From Homarus americanus (taxonomy: Eukaryota; Arthropoda; Malacostraca; Decapoda; Nephropidae), in assembly GCF_018991925.1 (NCBI RefSeq), contig NW_024735226.1, positions 21,759 through 85,758 on the forward strand: DNA of 64,000 bases, in the 5' to 3' direction. Under the pieces are notes generated by a model. It saw only the letters and a list, made by a program, of their open reading frames with translations. It was not told the DNA's origin and ran no database searches. Position numbers and translations under genes: made by a program. Position 1 is the first letter of the stretch; each line of letters starts with the position of its first letter. This document shows, piece after piece, positions 1 through 12,700 of the stretch.

Positions 1-3000
1 TTATTGCCCGCTGCCGCCGTTAATCGCCCGTAAGGCAATTACCACCACTCATTCTTATCGCTTCCCTGCCGGGTGTAATCGCCCGTGAAGAGCGTTGCCG
101 CCATTCTTATTGCCCCCCGCCGCCGTTGTCGCCTATAAGGCGTGCCGCCACTCATTCTTATCGCCCCTTCTGCGCGTTGTCGCCCGTGGCGGTTCGCCAC
201 TCATTCTCATTGTCCACCGCGTTAATCGCCCGTAGGCGTTGCGCCACTCATTCTTATCGCCCCCCTTCCGCCGTTAATCGCGAAATTGGCTTCCACTCTT
301 CTTATCGCCCTCCTACCGTTAATCGCCCGTAAGCGTTACCACTATTTTATTGCCCCCGTGCATTATTGTCGCCCGCCAAAGCGTTGCACCACTCATTCTT
401 ATCGTTCCCTGCGCCGTTAATCGCCCGTGGCGTTACGCCACTCATTACTATTGCCCTCCCGCCGCCTTTATTACGCCGTAAGGGCGTTACGCATCCTCAT
501 TCTTATTGCCACCCTGCCGCTGTTAATCGCCGTGAGGCGATGCCGCCACTCATTCTCATTGTCCACTTACCCGCGTTAATAGCCGTTAAAACAGTACCGC
601 CCTCATTCTTATTGCCCTGCGCCTTTATTAGCCCGTAAGGCGATTGCCGCCACTCATTCTCATTGCCCCCTGCCGCCGTTAATCGCCCGTAAGGCAATTG
701 CCACCACTCATTCTTATCGCTCCTGCGCCGTTAATAAGCCGTAGGCGTTGCCGCCACTCATTCTTATTCCCTTCCGCGTTAATCGCCCGTAAGGCGATTG
801 CCGCCACTATTTCTTATCGCCCCCCTACCGCCATTAATCGCCCGAGGCGTTGCTACCCTCATTCTTATCGTTTCCTGCCGCGTTAAGTCGCCCGTAAAGC
901 GTTGCATCACTCATTCCTATTGCCGCCCACGCCTTTATTGCCGTGGCGGTGCACGCCACTCATTCTTATTGCCACCTGCACGCTGTTAATCGCCCGTGAG
1001 CGTTGCCATCACTCATTCTTGCCCTGCCTGGGTAATCGCCCATAAGGCGATTGCCGCCACTCATTCCTGTTGCCCCCTGCTGCCTTTATTGTCCCGCGGG
1101 CGGTTGCGCCGCTCATTCTTATCGCCCCCCTGCGGCGTTGTCGCCAGTAAGGCGATAGCCACCACTCATTCTTATTGCCCCCTGGCGCCGTTAATCACCG
1201 TGAGATATTGCGCTCTTCTAATTCCCCTGCCGCGTTATTCGCTTTGTCACACGTTGCCGCGCCTCTCATTCTTATCGCCCTCCTACCGCGTTAATGGCGA
1301 GCAATTGCCGCCACTCATTCATATCGCTTCCCCTGGCGTTGCTGCATGCGGTAAGCGTTGCGCCACTCATTCTTATCGCCTGCCGCTGTTAATCGCGTCT
1401 CAAGGCGATTGCACCACTTTCATTCCATCGCCCCCCTGCCGCCGTTAATCGCCCGTAAGCGTTGCCGCCACTCATTCTTATCGCCTTCCTGCGCGTTAAT
1501 CGCCCGTGAAGGCGTTGCGCCAACTTTCTTTCTTTTGCCCCCTGCGTTAATCGCCGTGAGCGGTGGCGCCACTGTTATGTATCGCCCCCTGCGCCGTTAA
1601 ACGGCGTGGCGTTGCGCCACTGTTAATTGCCCCCTACGCCCGTTAATACGCCCGTAAAGCAGTACGCAGACTCATTCTTATCGCTTCCCTGCGCCCGTTA
1701 ATCGCCCGTAAGCGTTGCCGACACTCATTCTTATGCCCCTTCCGCCGTTAATCGCCCGCCAAGCGCGTTGCCGCCACTCATTCTTATTGCCCCCTGCACG
1801 CGTTAATCGCCCGTAAAAGGTACCACCACTCATTCTTATCGCTTCCCTGCGCCGTTAATCCCCCGTAGGCGTTGCCGCCACTCATTCTTATTGCCTTCCT
1901 GCGCCATTTATCACCCGAATAGCAATTGCCGCCACTCATTCTTATCGCCCCCTGCCGTTAATCACCCGTAAGGCGATTGCAGCCTCATTCATATCGCCCC
2001 CTTACGCCGTTGTCGCCCGTGAGGCGTTGCCGCCACTCACTCATATCCCCTGCTGCCCGTTAATCACCCGTCAATTCGTTGCCGCCTCATTCTTATCGCC
2101 CCCTGCGCGGTTAATCGCCGCGTAAGGCGTTGCCGCCTTCATTCTTATTGTCCCCCTGCCGCCATTATCACCCGCAAGACGTGCCGCCACTGGTTTCTTA
2201 TCGGCCCCTGCCGCCGTTATCGCCGGCAAAGCGTTGCGCCACTTTCTGCCTGCTTTCACGCGTTAATCGCCCGTAAGCGTTGCGTCCACTTTCATTCCTG
2301 CGCTGCGCGTTATCGCCCGTAGCGTTGCCGCCACGTCATTCTTATCGCTCCCCTGCCGCGTTGTCGCCAACAAACGTTGCGCCACTCATTCTTGTCGCCC
2401 CCTTGCGCCGTTGTCACCCGTAAGAATATTGCCGCCACTCTTTGTTGTGCCTCGCGCCGTTAAGCGCCGTGGGTGAGTGCCGCCACTCACTCTTATCCCT
2501 TCTGCCGCCGTTAATCACCTGTAAGGCTTTGCCTCCACTCATTCTTATCGTCCCCTGCGTTAATCACCCGTAAGGCGTTGCCCCACTCATTCTTATCGCC
2601 CCCTGCCGCGTTAATCGCCGTAAAGCGTTGCCGCCCCTCACTCTATGGCCCCCCTCTGCCACCGTTAACCGCCCGTAAAGGCATTGCTGCCACTCATCCT
2701 TATTGTCCCCTGCACGCCGTTAATACGCCCGTAAAGGCAATGCCACCACTCATTCTTATCGCCCCCTGCCGCCGTTGTCGCCGGTAAAGGCGTTGCCGCC
2801 ACTCATTCTTATCGCCCCCTGCCGCGTTATCGCCCGTGGCGTTGCCGCCACTCATTCTTATCGCCCCCCGCCGTTAATCGCCCGTAAGACGTTGCCACAC
2901 TCATTTCACTCGCTCTCCTGCCGCCGTTAATCGCCCGTAAGGCGTTGCCGCCACTCATTCTTCCGCCCCTGCCGTTAATCGCCCGCAAGTCGGTGCCGCC

Positions 3001-4560
3001 ACTCATTCTTATCGCCCCCCTGGCGCCGTTAATCACCGTCAGTATAGCCGGCCACTCATTCTTATAGCCCCCTTGCCACGTTAATCACCGTAGGCGTTGC
3101 CGCCACTCACTCATACGCCGCCCCCTGCGCGTAAATAATCCGTAAGGCGATTGCCGCCACTTCATTTTTAATGCCCCCTGCCGCCGTGATTCGCCATAAG
3201 CGTTGCCACCACTCATTCGCCCCCTTCGCCGTTAATCGGCCTGTAAGCGTTGCCGCCACTTTCGTGTTTGTCGCCCCCCCTGCCGCCGTCAATCGCCCGC
3301 AGGCGATGCCCACCATAATTCATCTCGCCACTCCTGCCGCGTTATTCGCCCGTAAGGCAATTGCGCCACTCATTCTTATCGCCCCCTGCCTTTAATCACC
3401 CGTGAGCTGTTCCGCCACTCATTCTTATCGCCCCCTGCTGCGTTAATCGCCCATAAAGGCGATTGCCGCCACTCATTCTTGTCGCCCCCCTGGCGCCGTT
3501 AATCACCAGTAAGAATATTGCCGCCACTCATTCTTATTGCCCCTTGCCGCCGTTAAGGGCCCGTAAAACGGTGCCGCCACTCCTCTTATCGCCCTGTCGC
3601 CGTTAATCACCTGTAGGCTAACCTTGCTCTCATTCTTATCGCCCTCCTGCCGCCGTTAATCGCCCGCAAAGGCGTTGCCGCCAATCATTCTTATAACCCC
3701 CCTGCCGCCATTAATCGGCGTAAGGCGATACCGCCCCTCACTCTTATCGCCCCCTGCCACCTTTAATCGCCCGTAAGGCGTTGCCGCCACCATTCTTATT
3801 CTCCTTCTGCCGTTGTCGCCCGTAAGGCGGTGGCGCCACTCATTCTTATCGCCTTCCCTGCCGTTAATGCGCCATAAGGCGTTGCACGCCACTCATTCTT
3901 ATCGCCCCTGCCCCTTTAATCACCCATAAGGCTGTTTCCGCCACTCATTCTTATCGCCCCCTGCATGGGTTAATCGCCCGTGGTGATTGCCGCCACTTCT
4001 TATTGCCCCTGCGCCGTTATCGCCTGTAAGAGCGGTGGCGCCACTAATTCTTGCTCCCCCCTGCGCCGGTATCGCCTGTAAGCGTGCCGCCACTCTTCTT
4101 ATCGCCCCTGCGCTCCTGCGACCGTAAGGCGTTGCCGTCCCCTCATTCTTTTCGCCCCCTGCCTGCATTAATGCTTTCGTAAAGCGTTGCCGCCTCTCAC
4201 TCTTATCGCCCCTGCCGTTAATGCGCCGTAAGCCGATTGCCGCCACTCACTCTTGTACCCTGCACGCCGTTAATCGCCCGTGGGCGTTACCACTCATTCT
4301 TAATGCCCACCTGCGCCGTTAATGGCCGCCAAAGGCGGTTGCTGCAGTCATTCTTATTGCCCCTCTGCGCCGTTGTCGCCGTCAGAGCGTTGCAGCCACT
4401 CATTCTTATTGCCCCCCGCATCCGTTAATCGCCCATAAAGCTGTGCATACTCATTCTTATCGCCCCCTCTGCCGCCGTTAATCGCCGTGAGCGTTGCCGC
4501 CACTCATTCTTGTCGCCCCTCTGCCGCCGTTAATGTCGCCCGTAAGAGCGTTGCTGCCTC
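1..4560 (+). repeat. Super-block 1 of ~5 kb higher-order repeat
   Basis: This is an ordered series of variant monomers that reappears in the next two blocks. The opening run (units with CTTATCGCTTCCCTGC, then a GCCCCCCGCCGCCG unit, then CATTGTCCAC) matches about 4590-4850 and 9740-9970. The GCCAGTAAGGCGATAGCC unit at 1143, its TGGCGCCGTTAATCACC successor and the following CTAAT and TCGCCCTCCTACCGC units match 6695 on and 11866 on. The GCCGTCAATCGCCCGC unit at 3285 with a CATCTCGCC unit after it matches 8230. CGCCCCTCACTC at 3732 matches 8781. Fewer units separate the opening run from the 1143 marker here than in block 2, so block-sized gains or losses have occurred. Boundaries are approximate. 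Confidence 0.8.
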
Positions 4561-7500
4561 TCATTCTCATTGTCCACTTACCGCCGTTAATCGCGTGAGC
4601 AGTACCACCACTCATTCTTGTCGCTTCCTGCTGCCGTTGTAATTCCCGTAAAGCGTTACCGCCACTCATTCTTATTGCCCCCGCCGCCGTTGTCGCCCAT
4701 AAAGGCTGTTGCCGCCACTCATTCTTATCGCCCCTCTGCCCCGTTAATCGCCGTAAGCGATTGCCGCCACTCATTCTTATCGCCCCTCTGCCGCCGTTAA
4801 TCGCCCGTGAGGCGGTGCCGCCACTCATTCTCATTGTCCACTTACCGCCGTTAATGAAGCCTGTAAAGCGTTGCCGCCACTCATTCTGTTAGCCCCTACC
4901 TTGTTATTGTCCGTAAAGGCGTTGCCGCCACTCATTCTTATTGCCCCCTGCGCGCCGTTAATCGCCCGTGAGCAGTACCACCACTCATTCTTATCGCTTC
5001 CTGCCCCGTTAATCGCCCGTGGGCGTTGCGCCACTCATTCTTATCGCCCCCTTCACGCCGTTAATCGCCGAAAGGCTATTGCTGCCACTCATTCTTATCG
5101 CCCTCCTACCACCGTTAATCGCCCGTAAGGCGTTGCTACCCTTCATTTTTATTGCCCCCGTGCCGCGCTGTCGCCCATAAGGCGGTGCCACCACTCATTC
5201 TTATCGTTTCCGCCGTTAATCGCCCGTAAAGCGTTGCGCCCTCATTACTATTGCCTCCCCGCGCCTTTATTAGCCCGTAAGGCGGTTGCGCCACTCATTC
5301 TTATTGCCACCCTGCGTGTTGTCGCCCGTGAAGCGATTGCGCACTCATTCTCATTGTCCACTTACCTGCGTTAATCGGCCGTAAAGGCGATGCCGCCACT
5401 CATTCTTATGCCCTACCGCTTTATTCGCCCGTAAGGCGTTGCGCCACTTATTCTCATTGCCCCCTGCGTCGTTAATCGCCCGTAAAACGGTACCCACTCA
5501 TTCTTATCGCTTCCCTGCCTTGTCGCCCGTAAGGCGATTACGCCACTCATTCTCATTGTCCACTTACGCCGTTAATAGAGCCGTAAGGCGTTGCCGCCAC
5601 TCATTCCTATTGCCCCCTACCGCCTTTATTCGCCCGTAGGCGTTGCCGCCACTCTTCTTATTGCCCCCTGCGCTGTTAATCGCCGTGGCGTTGCCGCCCT
5701 TCATTCCCATTGTCCACTTACCGCCGTTAATCGGCGTAAGTGCGCCACTCATTCCCCGTGTCCGCACCGCCGTTAATCGCCCGTAGGCAATTACCACCAC
5801 TCATTCTTATCGCCCTGCGCGTTAATGCGCCCGTGAAGCGTTGCATACTCGTCTTATCGCCCCCTTCGCCTTTATTCGCCCGTAAGGCGTTACCGCCACT
5901 CATTCTTATTGCCACCTCCCGCTGTTAATCGCCCGTAAGGCGTTGCGCCACTCATTCTCATTGTCCACCTGCCGTTAATCGGCCGTAAGGCGTTGCCCGC
6001 CACTCATTCTTATTGCGCCCCCTGCCGCCTTTATTCCCCGTAGGCGTTGCCGCCACTCATTCTCAATGCCCCCTGCCGCCGTTAATCGGCCGCCAAGGCG
6101 GTGCCACCACTCATTCTTATCGTTCCCCGCCGTTAATCGCCGTAAGGGGTACGCCACTCATTACTATTGCCTCTCGCCGCCTTTATTCGCCCGTTAGGCG
6201 TTGCCTCCACTCATTCTTGCCACCCTGCGCTGTTAATCGCCCGTAAGGCGTGCCCGCCACTCATTCTCATTGTCCACTTACCGCCGTTAATCGGCCTGCG
6301 AGCGTGCCGCCACACATTCTTATTGCGCCCCCGCCGCCTTTATTCGCCCGTAAAATGCCGCCACTCATTCTTATCGCCCCCATGCCGCCATTAATCGCCC
6401 GAGCGGTGCTACCACTCATTCTTATCGTTCCTTCCGCCGTTAATCGCCGTAAGGCGTTGCCGCCACTCATTCATGCCGCCCCACGCCTTTATTCGCCCGT
6501 AAGCGTTGCGCCACTCATTCTTATTGCCACCCTGCCGCTGTTAATCGCCCGTAGGCGGTTGCCATCACTTCATTCATTGCCCCTGCCGCCGTTAATCGCT
6601 GCGATGCCGCCACTCATTCCTATTGCCCCCTGCCGCCTTTATTCTCCGTGAAGCGTTGCGCCACTCATTCTTTCGCCCCCCTGCCGCGTTAATCGCCAGT
6701 AAGGCGATAGCCACCACTCATTCTTATTGCCCCCTGGCGCCGTTAATCACCGCCAGATATCCGCTCATTCTAATTGCCCCCTGCCGCCGTTGTCGCCTTT
6801 AATGCGTTGCCGCCTCTCATTCTTATCGCCCTCCTACGCGGTTAATCGGCGTAAAAGCAATGCCGCCACTCATTCATCGCCCCCTGTCGCCGTTACTCGC
6901 CCGTAAAGCGTTGCGCCACTCATTCTTGTCGCCCTACTGCCGCTGTTGTCGCCTCTAAAGCGTTGCCACCACTCATTCGCCCCTGCCGCCGTTAATCGCC
7001 CGTAAGGCGTTGCGCCATCATTCTTATCGCCTTCCTGCCGCGTTAATCGCCCGTGGCGATTGCCGCCACTCTTGCTTTGCCCCCTGCCGCTTGGTGTCGC
7101 CCGTGAGCGATTGGCGCCATTCTTCTTATCGCTTCCCTGCGCTCGTTAATCGCCCGTGAGCGTTGCCGACACTCATTCTTGTTGCCTTCGCCGTTAATCG
7201 CCCGCAGGCGTTGCGCCACTCTTTCTTATCCCTACTGCGCTGTTAATCGACTCTAAAGCGTTGCCCACTCATTCATATCGCCCCCTGCCGCCGTTATCGC
7301 CCGTAAGGCGTTGCCGCCACCGATTCTTATCGCCTTCCTGCGCGTTATCGCCGTAAGGCGTTGCCGCCACCTTTCTTTTTGCCCCCTGGCGCGTTAATCG
7401 CCCGTGAACGTTGCCGCCCTCATTCTCATTGTCCACACGCCGTTAATCGGCGTAAGGCGATTCGCCACTCATTCTTATTGCCCCTGCCGCCGTTAATCAC

Positions 7501-9720
7501 CCGTGAGGCAATTGCCACGACTCATTCTTATCGCTTCCTGCTGCCGTTAATGCCCGTAGGCGCGGCTGACCTATTCTTATTGCCCCTTCGCCGTTAATAC
7601 GCCCGTAAGAGCGAATTGCCACCACTCATTCTTATCGCTTCCTGCGGGTTTCGCCGTAAAGCGTTGCCCACTCATTCTTATTGCCTTCGCCGTTATCGCC
7701 GTAAGGCATTACGCCCTCATTCTTATCGCCTCCTGCCGCGTTATGGTCCGTAAAGCAGTACCACTCATTCTCATTGTCCACTTACCGCCGTTAATCGGCC
7801 GCAAAGCATTCCGCACTCATTCAATTCGCCCCTGCCGCTTTTTAGCTCGTAAGGCGTTACGCCACCATTCATATCGCTCTCCTGCGCCGTTAATCGCCGT
7901 AGGCGTTGCCGCCATTCTTTTCGCCCCTGCGCCGTTAATCGCCCAAAACGTTGCCGCCACTCATTCTTATCGCCCCCTGGCGCCGTTAATCACCGTAAGG
8001 ATATTGCCGCCACTCATTCTTATCGCCCTTACCGTTAATACGCCCGTAAAGCGTTGCGCCACCACTCATATCCCTGCGCGGTTAATATCCGTAAGGCGTT
8101 GCGCCACTCATTCTTAACCCCTGCTGCCGTGATTGCCCGCCAATGCGTTGCCACCACTCATTCTTATCGCCCCCTACCGCCGTTAATGGGCGTAAGGCGA
8201 TGCCGCCACTCATTCTTATCGCCCCTTGCGCCGTCAATCGCCCGCAAGGCGATTGCCACCACTAATTCATCTCGCCCTCCTGCCGCCGTTATTCGCCCGT
8301 GAGGCAATTGCCGCCACTCTTCTTATCGCCCCCTGCCGCCTTTAATCACCCGTGAGGCTATTCGTACTCATTCTTATCGCCCCCTGCCGCCGTTAATCGC
8401 CCGTAGGCGTTGCCTGCCTCATTCTCATTGCCCCCTGCCGCCGTTAATCGCCCGCCAAAGGCGATTGCGCCCACTCATTCTTGTCGCCCCCCTGGCGCGC
8501 CGTTAATCACCGTAGAGATATTGCCGCCACTCATTCTGCCCTTGCCTTGCAGGTTGGCCCGTAAGGCGATTGCCGCCACTCACTCTTATCGCCCTGCTGC
8601 CGTTAATCACCTGTAAGGCTATTGCCCGCAACTCATTCTTATCGCCCTCCTGCCGCCGTTAATCGTCCGTGAGGCGATTGCCGCCACTCATTCTTATCCT
8701 TTCGCCGTTGTCGCCCGTAAGGCGATTGCCGCCACTCATTCTTATCGCCCCTGCCGCCATGTCGGCCGTGAGGCGATTACCGCCCCTCACTCTTATCGCC
8801 CCCCTGCACCTTTGTCGCCCGTAAAGGCGTTGCCGCCACTCATTCTTATTCTCCTTCTGCACGCCGTTAATCGCCCGTATGAGCGGTGGCGCCACTATTC
8901 TTATCGCCTTCCTGCCGCCGTTAATCGCCCGCAAAGGCGATTGCCGCCACTCATTCTTATCGCCCCCTGCCCTTAATCACCCGTAAGGCTGTTCCGCCAC
9001 TCATTCTTATCGCCCCTGCCGCCGTTAATCGCCGTAAGGTGATTGCCGCCACTCTTTCTTATTGCCCCCTGCGTTAATCGCCTGTAAGGCGGTGGCGCCA
9101 CTCGTCTTATCGCCCCCTGCCGCCGTGTCGCCTGTAAAGGCGTTGCTTTTCACTCATCTTATCGCCCCTGCACGCTCTTAGCGACGTTAAGGCGTTGCCG
9201 TCCCTATTATTTTCGCCCCCTGCGCCGTGTCGCTTTCGTAGCGGTTGCGCCTCTCCCTCCTTCGCCCCCTGCGCGTTAATCGCGTAAGCACTTGCGTCTT
9301 CACTCTTATTGCCACCCTGCCGCCGTTATCGCCGTAAGCGTTGCACCACTTAATGCATGCTTACCTGCCGCCGTTAATCGCCCGCAAGGCGTTGCTGCAG
9401 TCATTCTTGCCCTCTGCCGCCGTTAATCGCCGTAAAGCGATGCCGCCACTCACATTGCTCCCGCCGTTATCGCCCGCCAAGGCTATTGCCGCCACTCATT
9501 CTTATCGCCCTCTGCCGCCGTTAATCGCCCGTGAAGCGTTGCGCCACTCACGTTATCGCCCTGCCGGAACGCCCGTGGCGGTGCCACCTCATTCTCGTGT
9601 CCACTGCCAGTTAATACGGCGCGTGGCGTTGCCGCCACTCATTCCTGTTCGCCCCTACCGCCTTTATTCGCCCGTAAGGCGGTTCGCCACTCATTCTTAT
9701 TGCCCCCTGCGTTAATCGCC
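4561..9720 (+). repeat. Super-block 2 of ~5 kb higher-order repeat
   Basis: This block carries the same monomer-type order as super-block 1 and the best alignment to super-block 3. Paired landmarks are: the rare unit TACCTTGTTATTGTCC (TTGTT at 4901) with 10021 (5,120 bp apart); the GCCAGTAAGGCGATAGCC unit at 6695 with 11866 (5,171 bp); the GACTCTAAAGCG unit near 7230 with the one near 12540 (about 5.3 kb); and TTGCCTTCGCCGTTATCGCC near 7690 with near 12995. Distances grow steadily along the block, as expected when two related copies have gained or lost individual units. Its tail (8.1-9.7 kb) pairs with 3.2-4.6 kb of block 1. Confidence 0.82.
4836..5385 (+). repeat. ~10-monomer higher-order unit within super-block 2
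   Basis: Ten successive distinguishable monomer types fill this interval. In order they carry CATTGTCCACTTACC; CCTACCTTGTT; TTGCCCCCTGCGC followed by CAGTACCACC; CGCTTCCTGCC; CGCCCCCTTCACGCC; CGCCCTCCTACCACC; TTGCCCCCGTGCC; CGTTTCCGCC; CATTACTATTGCC with CCTTTATTAG; and TTGCCACCCTGC. The next CATTGTCCACTTACC unit follows near 5360. The same order, with units missing or added, is seen around 207-577, 5960-6280 and 10460-11130. The cycle is about 525-545 bp. Confidence 0.72.
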
Positions 9721-12700
9721 CGTGAGGCAGTACCACCACTCATTCTTATCGCTTCCCCTGCCGCCGTTAATCGCCCGTAAGGCGTTGCCGCCTCATTCTT
9801 ATTGCCCCCGCCGCCGTTAATCGCCGCAAGGCTGTTACGCCACTCATTCTTATCGCCCCCTCTGCGCCGTTAATCGCCCGTGCGTGCATACTCATTCTTA
9901 TCGCCCCCTCTGCCGCCGTTAATCGCCCGTAAGGCGTTGCTGCCACTGATTCTCATTGTCCTTACACTTGCGTTAATAAGCGCGTAAAGCGAGTGCCGCC
10001 ACTCATTCGTATGCCCTACCTTGTTTGTTGTCCCGTAAGCGATTGCGCCACTCATTCTTATTGCTACTGCGTTAATCGCCCGTAAAGGCAATTACCACCA
10101 CTCATTCTTAGCCGGCTTCCTGCGCCGTTAATCGCCCGTAAAGCGTTGCGCCACTCATTCTTATCGCCCCCTTCGCCGTTAATTGGCGGCGTTGCTACCA
10201 CTCATTCTTTTCGCCCACTCTACCGTTAATCGCCGTAAGCGATTTGCTGCCACTCATTTTTTTTGCCCCGTGCGCTGTTATCGCCTTAAGCGGTTGCCTG
10301 CACTCATTCTTATCGTTCCTGCCGTTAATAGGCCGAGCGTTGCCTCCACTATTACTATTGCCCTCCCGCCGCCTTTATTCGCCCGTATAGGCGTTGCCGC
10401 CACTCATTCTTGTTGCCACCTCTGCGTGTTAATCGCCCGTGGTAGCTTACTCATTCTCATTGTCCACTTGCCGTTATATCGGGCGTAAAGCGTGCGCCAC
10501 TCATTCTTATTACGCCCCTGCCGCCTTTAAGCCCGTGGTTGCGCCACTCATTCTCATTGCCCCCTGCCGCCGTTAATCGCCCGCAAGCAGTACCACTCAT
10601 TCTTCATCGCTTCCTGCCGCCGTTAATCGCCCGTAAGGCGGTACGCCTCATTCATCGACGTTAGGCGGTGAGCCCGCCATTTCTATTGGCCCCCCTACCG
10701 CCTTTATTCGCCCGTGGTGATTGCATACTTTCATTCTTATTGCCCCTGCTGGTTAATCGTAAGGCAGTACCACCACTCATTCTTATCGCTTCCCTGCGCC
10801 GTTAATAGCCCGTGCGTTGCATACACTCATTCTTATCGCCCCTTCGCCGTTAATCGCCCGAGCGTTGCTACCACTATTCTTATCGCCCTCTACGTGAATC
10901 GCCCGTATGAGCGATTCTACCACTCATTTTTATTGCCCCATTGCCGCTGTTGTCGTCACCATAACGTGCCACCACTCATTCTTATCGTTCCCCTGCGCGT
11001 TAATACGCCGTAAGCGTTGCGCCACTCATTACTATTGCCCTCCCCCGCCTTTATTCGCCCGTAAAACGTTCGCCACTCATTCTTATTGCCACCCTGCCGC
11101 TGTTGTCGCCGTGGCGTTGCATATCTTCCGTCACACTTACGCCGTTAATCGAGCGTAAAGGCGATTGCCGCCACTCATTCTTATGCGCCTCTCCGCCTTT
11201 GTTACGCCCGTGGGCGTTGCCGCCACTCATTCTCATTGCCCTGCCGCCGTTAATGCGCCCGTAAGGCGATTGCCACCACTCATTCTTATCGTTCCTGCCG
11301 CGTTATCGCCCGTAAGGCATTGCCTCACTCATACTATTGCCCTCCCGCCGCCTTTGATCGCCCGTTAAGCGTTGCGCCCACTCATTCTTATTGCCACCCC
11401 TGCGCTGTTAATCGCCACGTAAGAGCGTTGCCGCCACTCATTCTCATTGTCACCGCCGTTAATCGGCGTGAAGGCGGTGCCGCCACTCATTCTTGTTACG
11501 CCGCCGCGCCTTTATTCGCCCGTAAGGCGTTGCGCTCACTCATTCTTATCGCCCCCATGCCGCCGTTTCGCCCGAGCGATTGCTACCTCATTCTTATCGT
11601 TCCCTTCGCCTTTATTGCGCCCGTAAAGCGTTGCGCTTCCTCATTCTTATCGCCCCATGCATGTCTTGAGCGATTGCTACCACTCATTCTTATCGTTCCT
11701 TCGCTGTTAATCGCCCGTGAGCGATTGCCATCACTAATTCTTATTGCCCTGCGCCGTTAATCGCCCAGAAGGCGATTGCGCCCACTCATTCCTATTGCCC
11801 CCTGCGCCTTTATTCTCCCGTGAACGTTGCGCCACTCATTCTTATAGCCCCCTGCCGCGTTAATAGCCGGTAAGGCGATAGCCACCACTCATTCTTATTG
11901 CCCCCCTGGCGCCGTTAATCACCCGTGGGGATATTGCCGCCACTCATTCTAATTGCCCCCTGCCGCGTTAGTCGCCTTTAACGTTGCGGCCTCTCATTCT
12001 TATCGCCCTCCTACCGCCGTTAATCGGCGTAAGGCAATTACGCCACTCATTCATATCGCCCCCTGTCGCGTTACTCGCCCGTAGGCGATGCCGCCACTCA
12101 TTGTTGTCGCCCTACTGCGCTGTTAATCGCCCTCTAAGGCGATTGCCTACTCATTCATGTCGCCCCCTGCCGCGTTAATCGCCCGTGGGCGTTGCGCCAC
12201 TCATTCTTTCGCTTCCTGCGCGTTAATCGCCGTGAGGCGATTGCCGCCACTCTTTATTTTTGCCCCCTGCGGCCGTTATCGCCCGTGGGCGATGGTGCCA
12301 CTTCGTTCTTATCGCCCCCCTGCGTCGTTAATGTCGTGCGTAGGCGACTAGCGCCACTCATTCTTATGCCCCCTGCGCGTTGTTGCCGTAAGGCAGTTGC
12401 CGCGACTCATTCTTATACGCCTCCTGCCGCCGTTAATCGCCCGTAAGAGCGTTGCCGCTTACTCATTCTTATTGCCCGCTTCGCGTTAATCGCCCGCAAG
12501 CGTTACGCCCACTATTCTTATCGCCCCTACCTGCGCTGTTAATACGACTCTAAAAGCGAAATGCCACCACTCATTCATATCTCCCCCCTGCCGCCGTTAA
12601 TGCCCGTAAGGCGATTGCGCCACTGTTCTTATACGCCTTCCTGCATGCCGTTATCGCCCGTAAAGGCGGTTGCCCGCCACTCTTTCTTTTCGCCCCTGCG

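Noticed and set aside
10257..10264. T8 homopolymer as a terminator or Pol III stop
   Set aside because: It is an isolated extension of the TCATTCTT segment within one monomer, with no associated gene or promoter.
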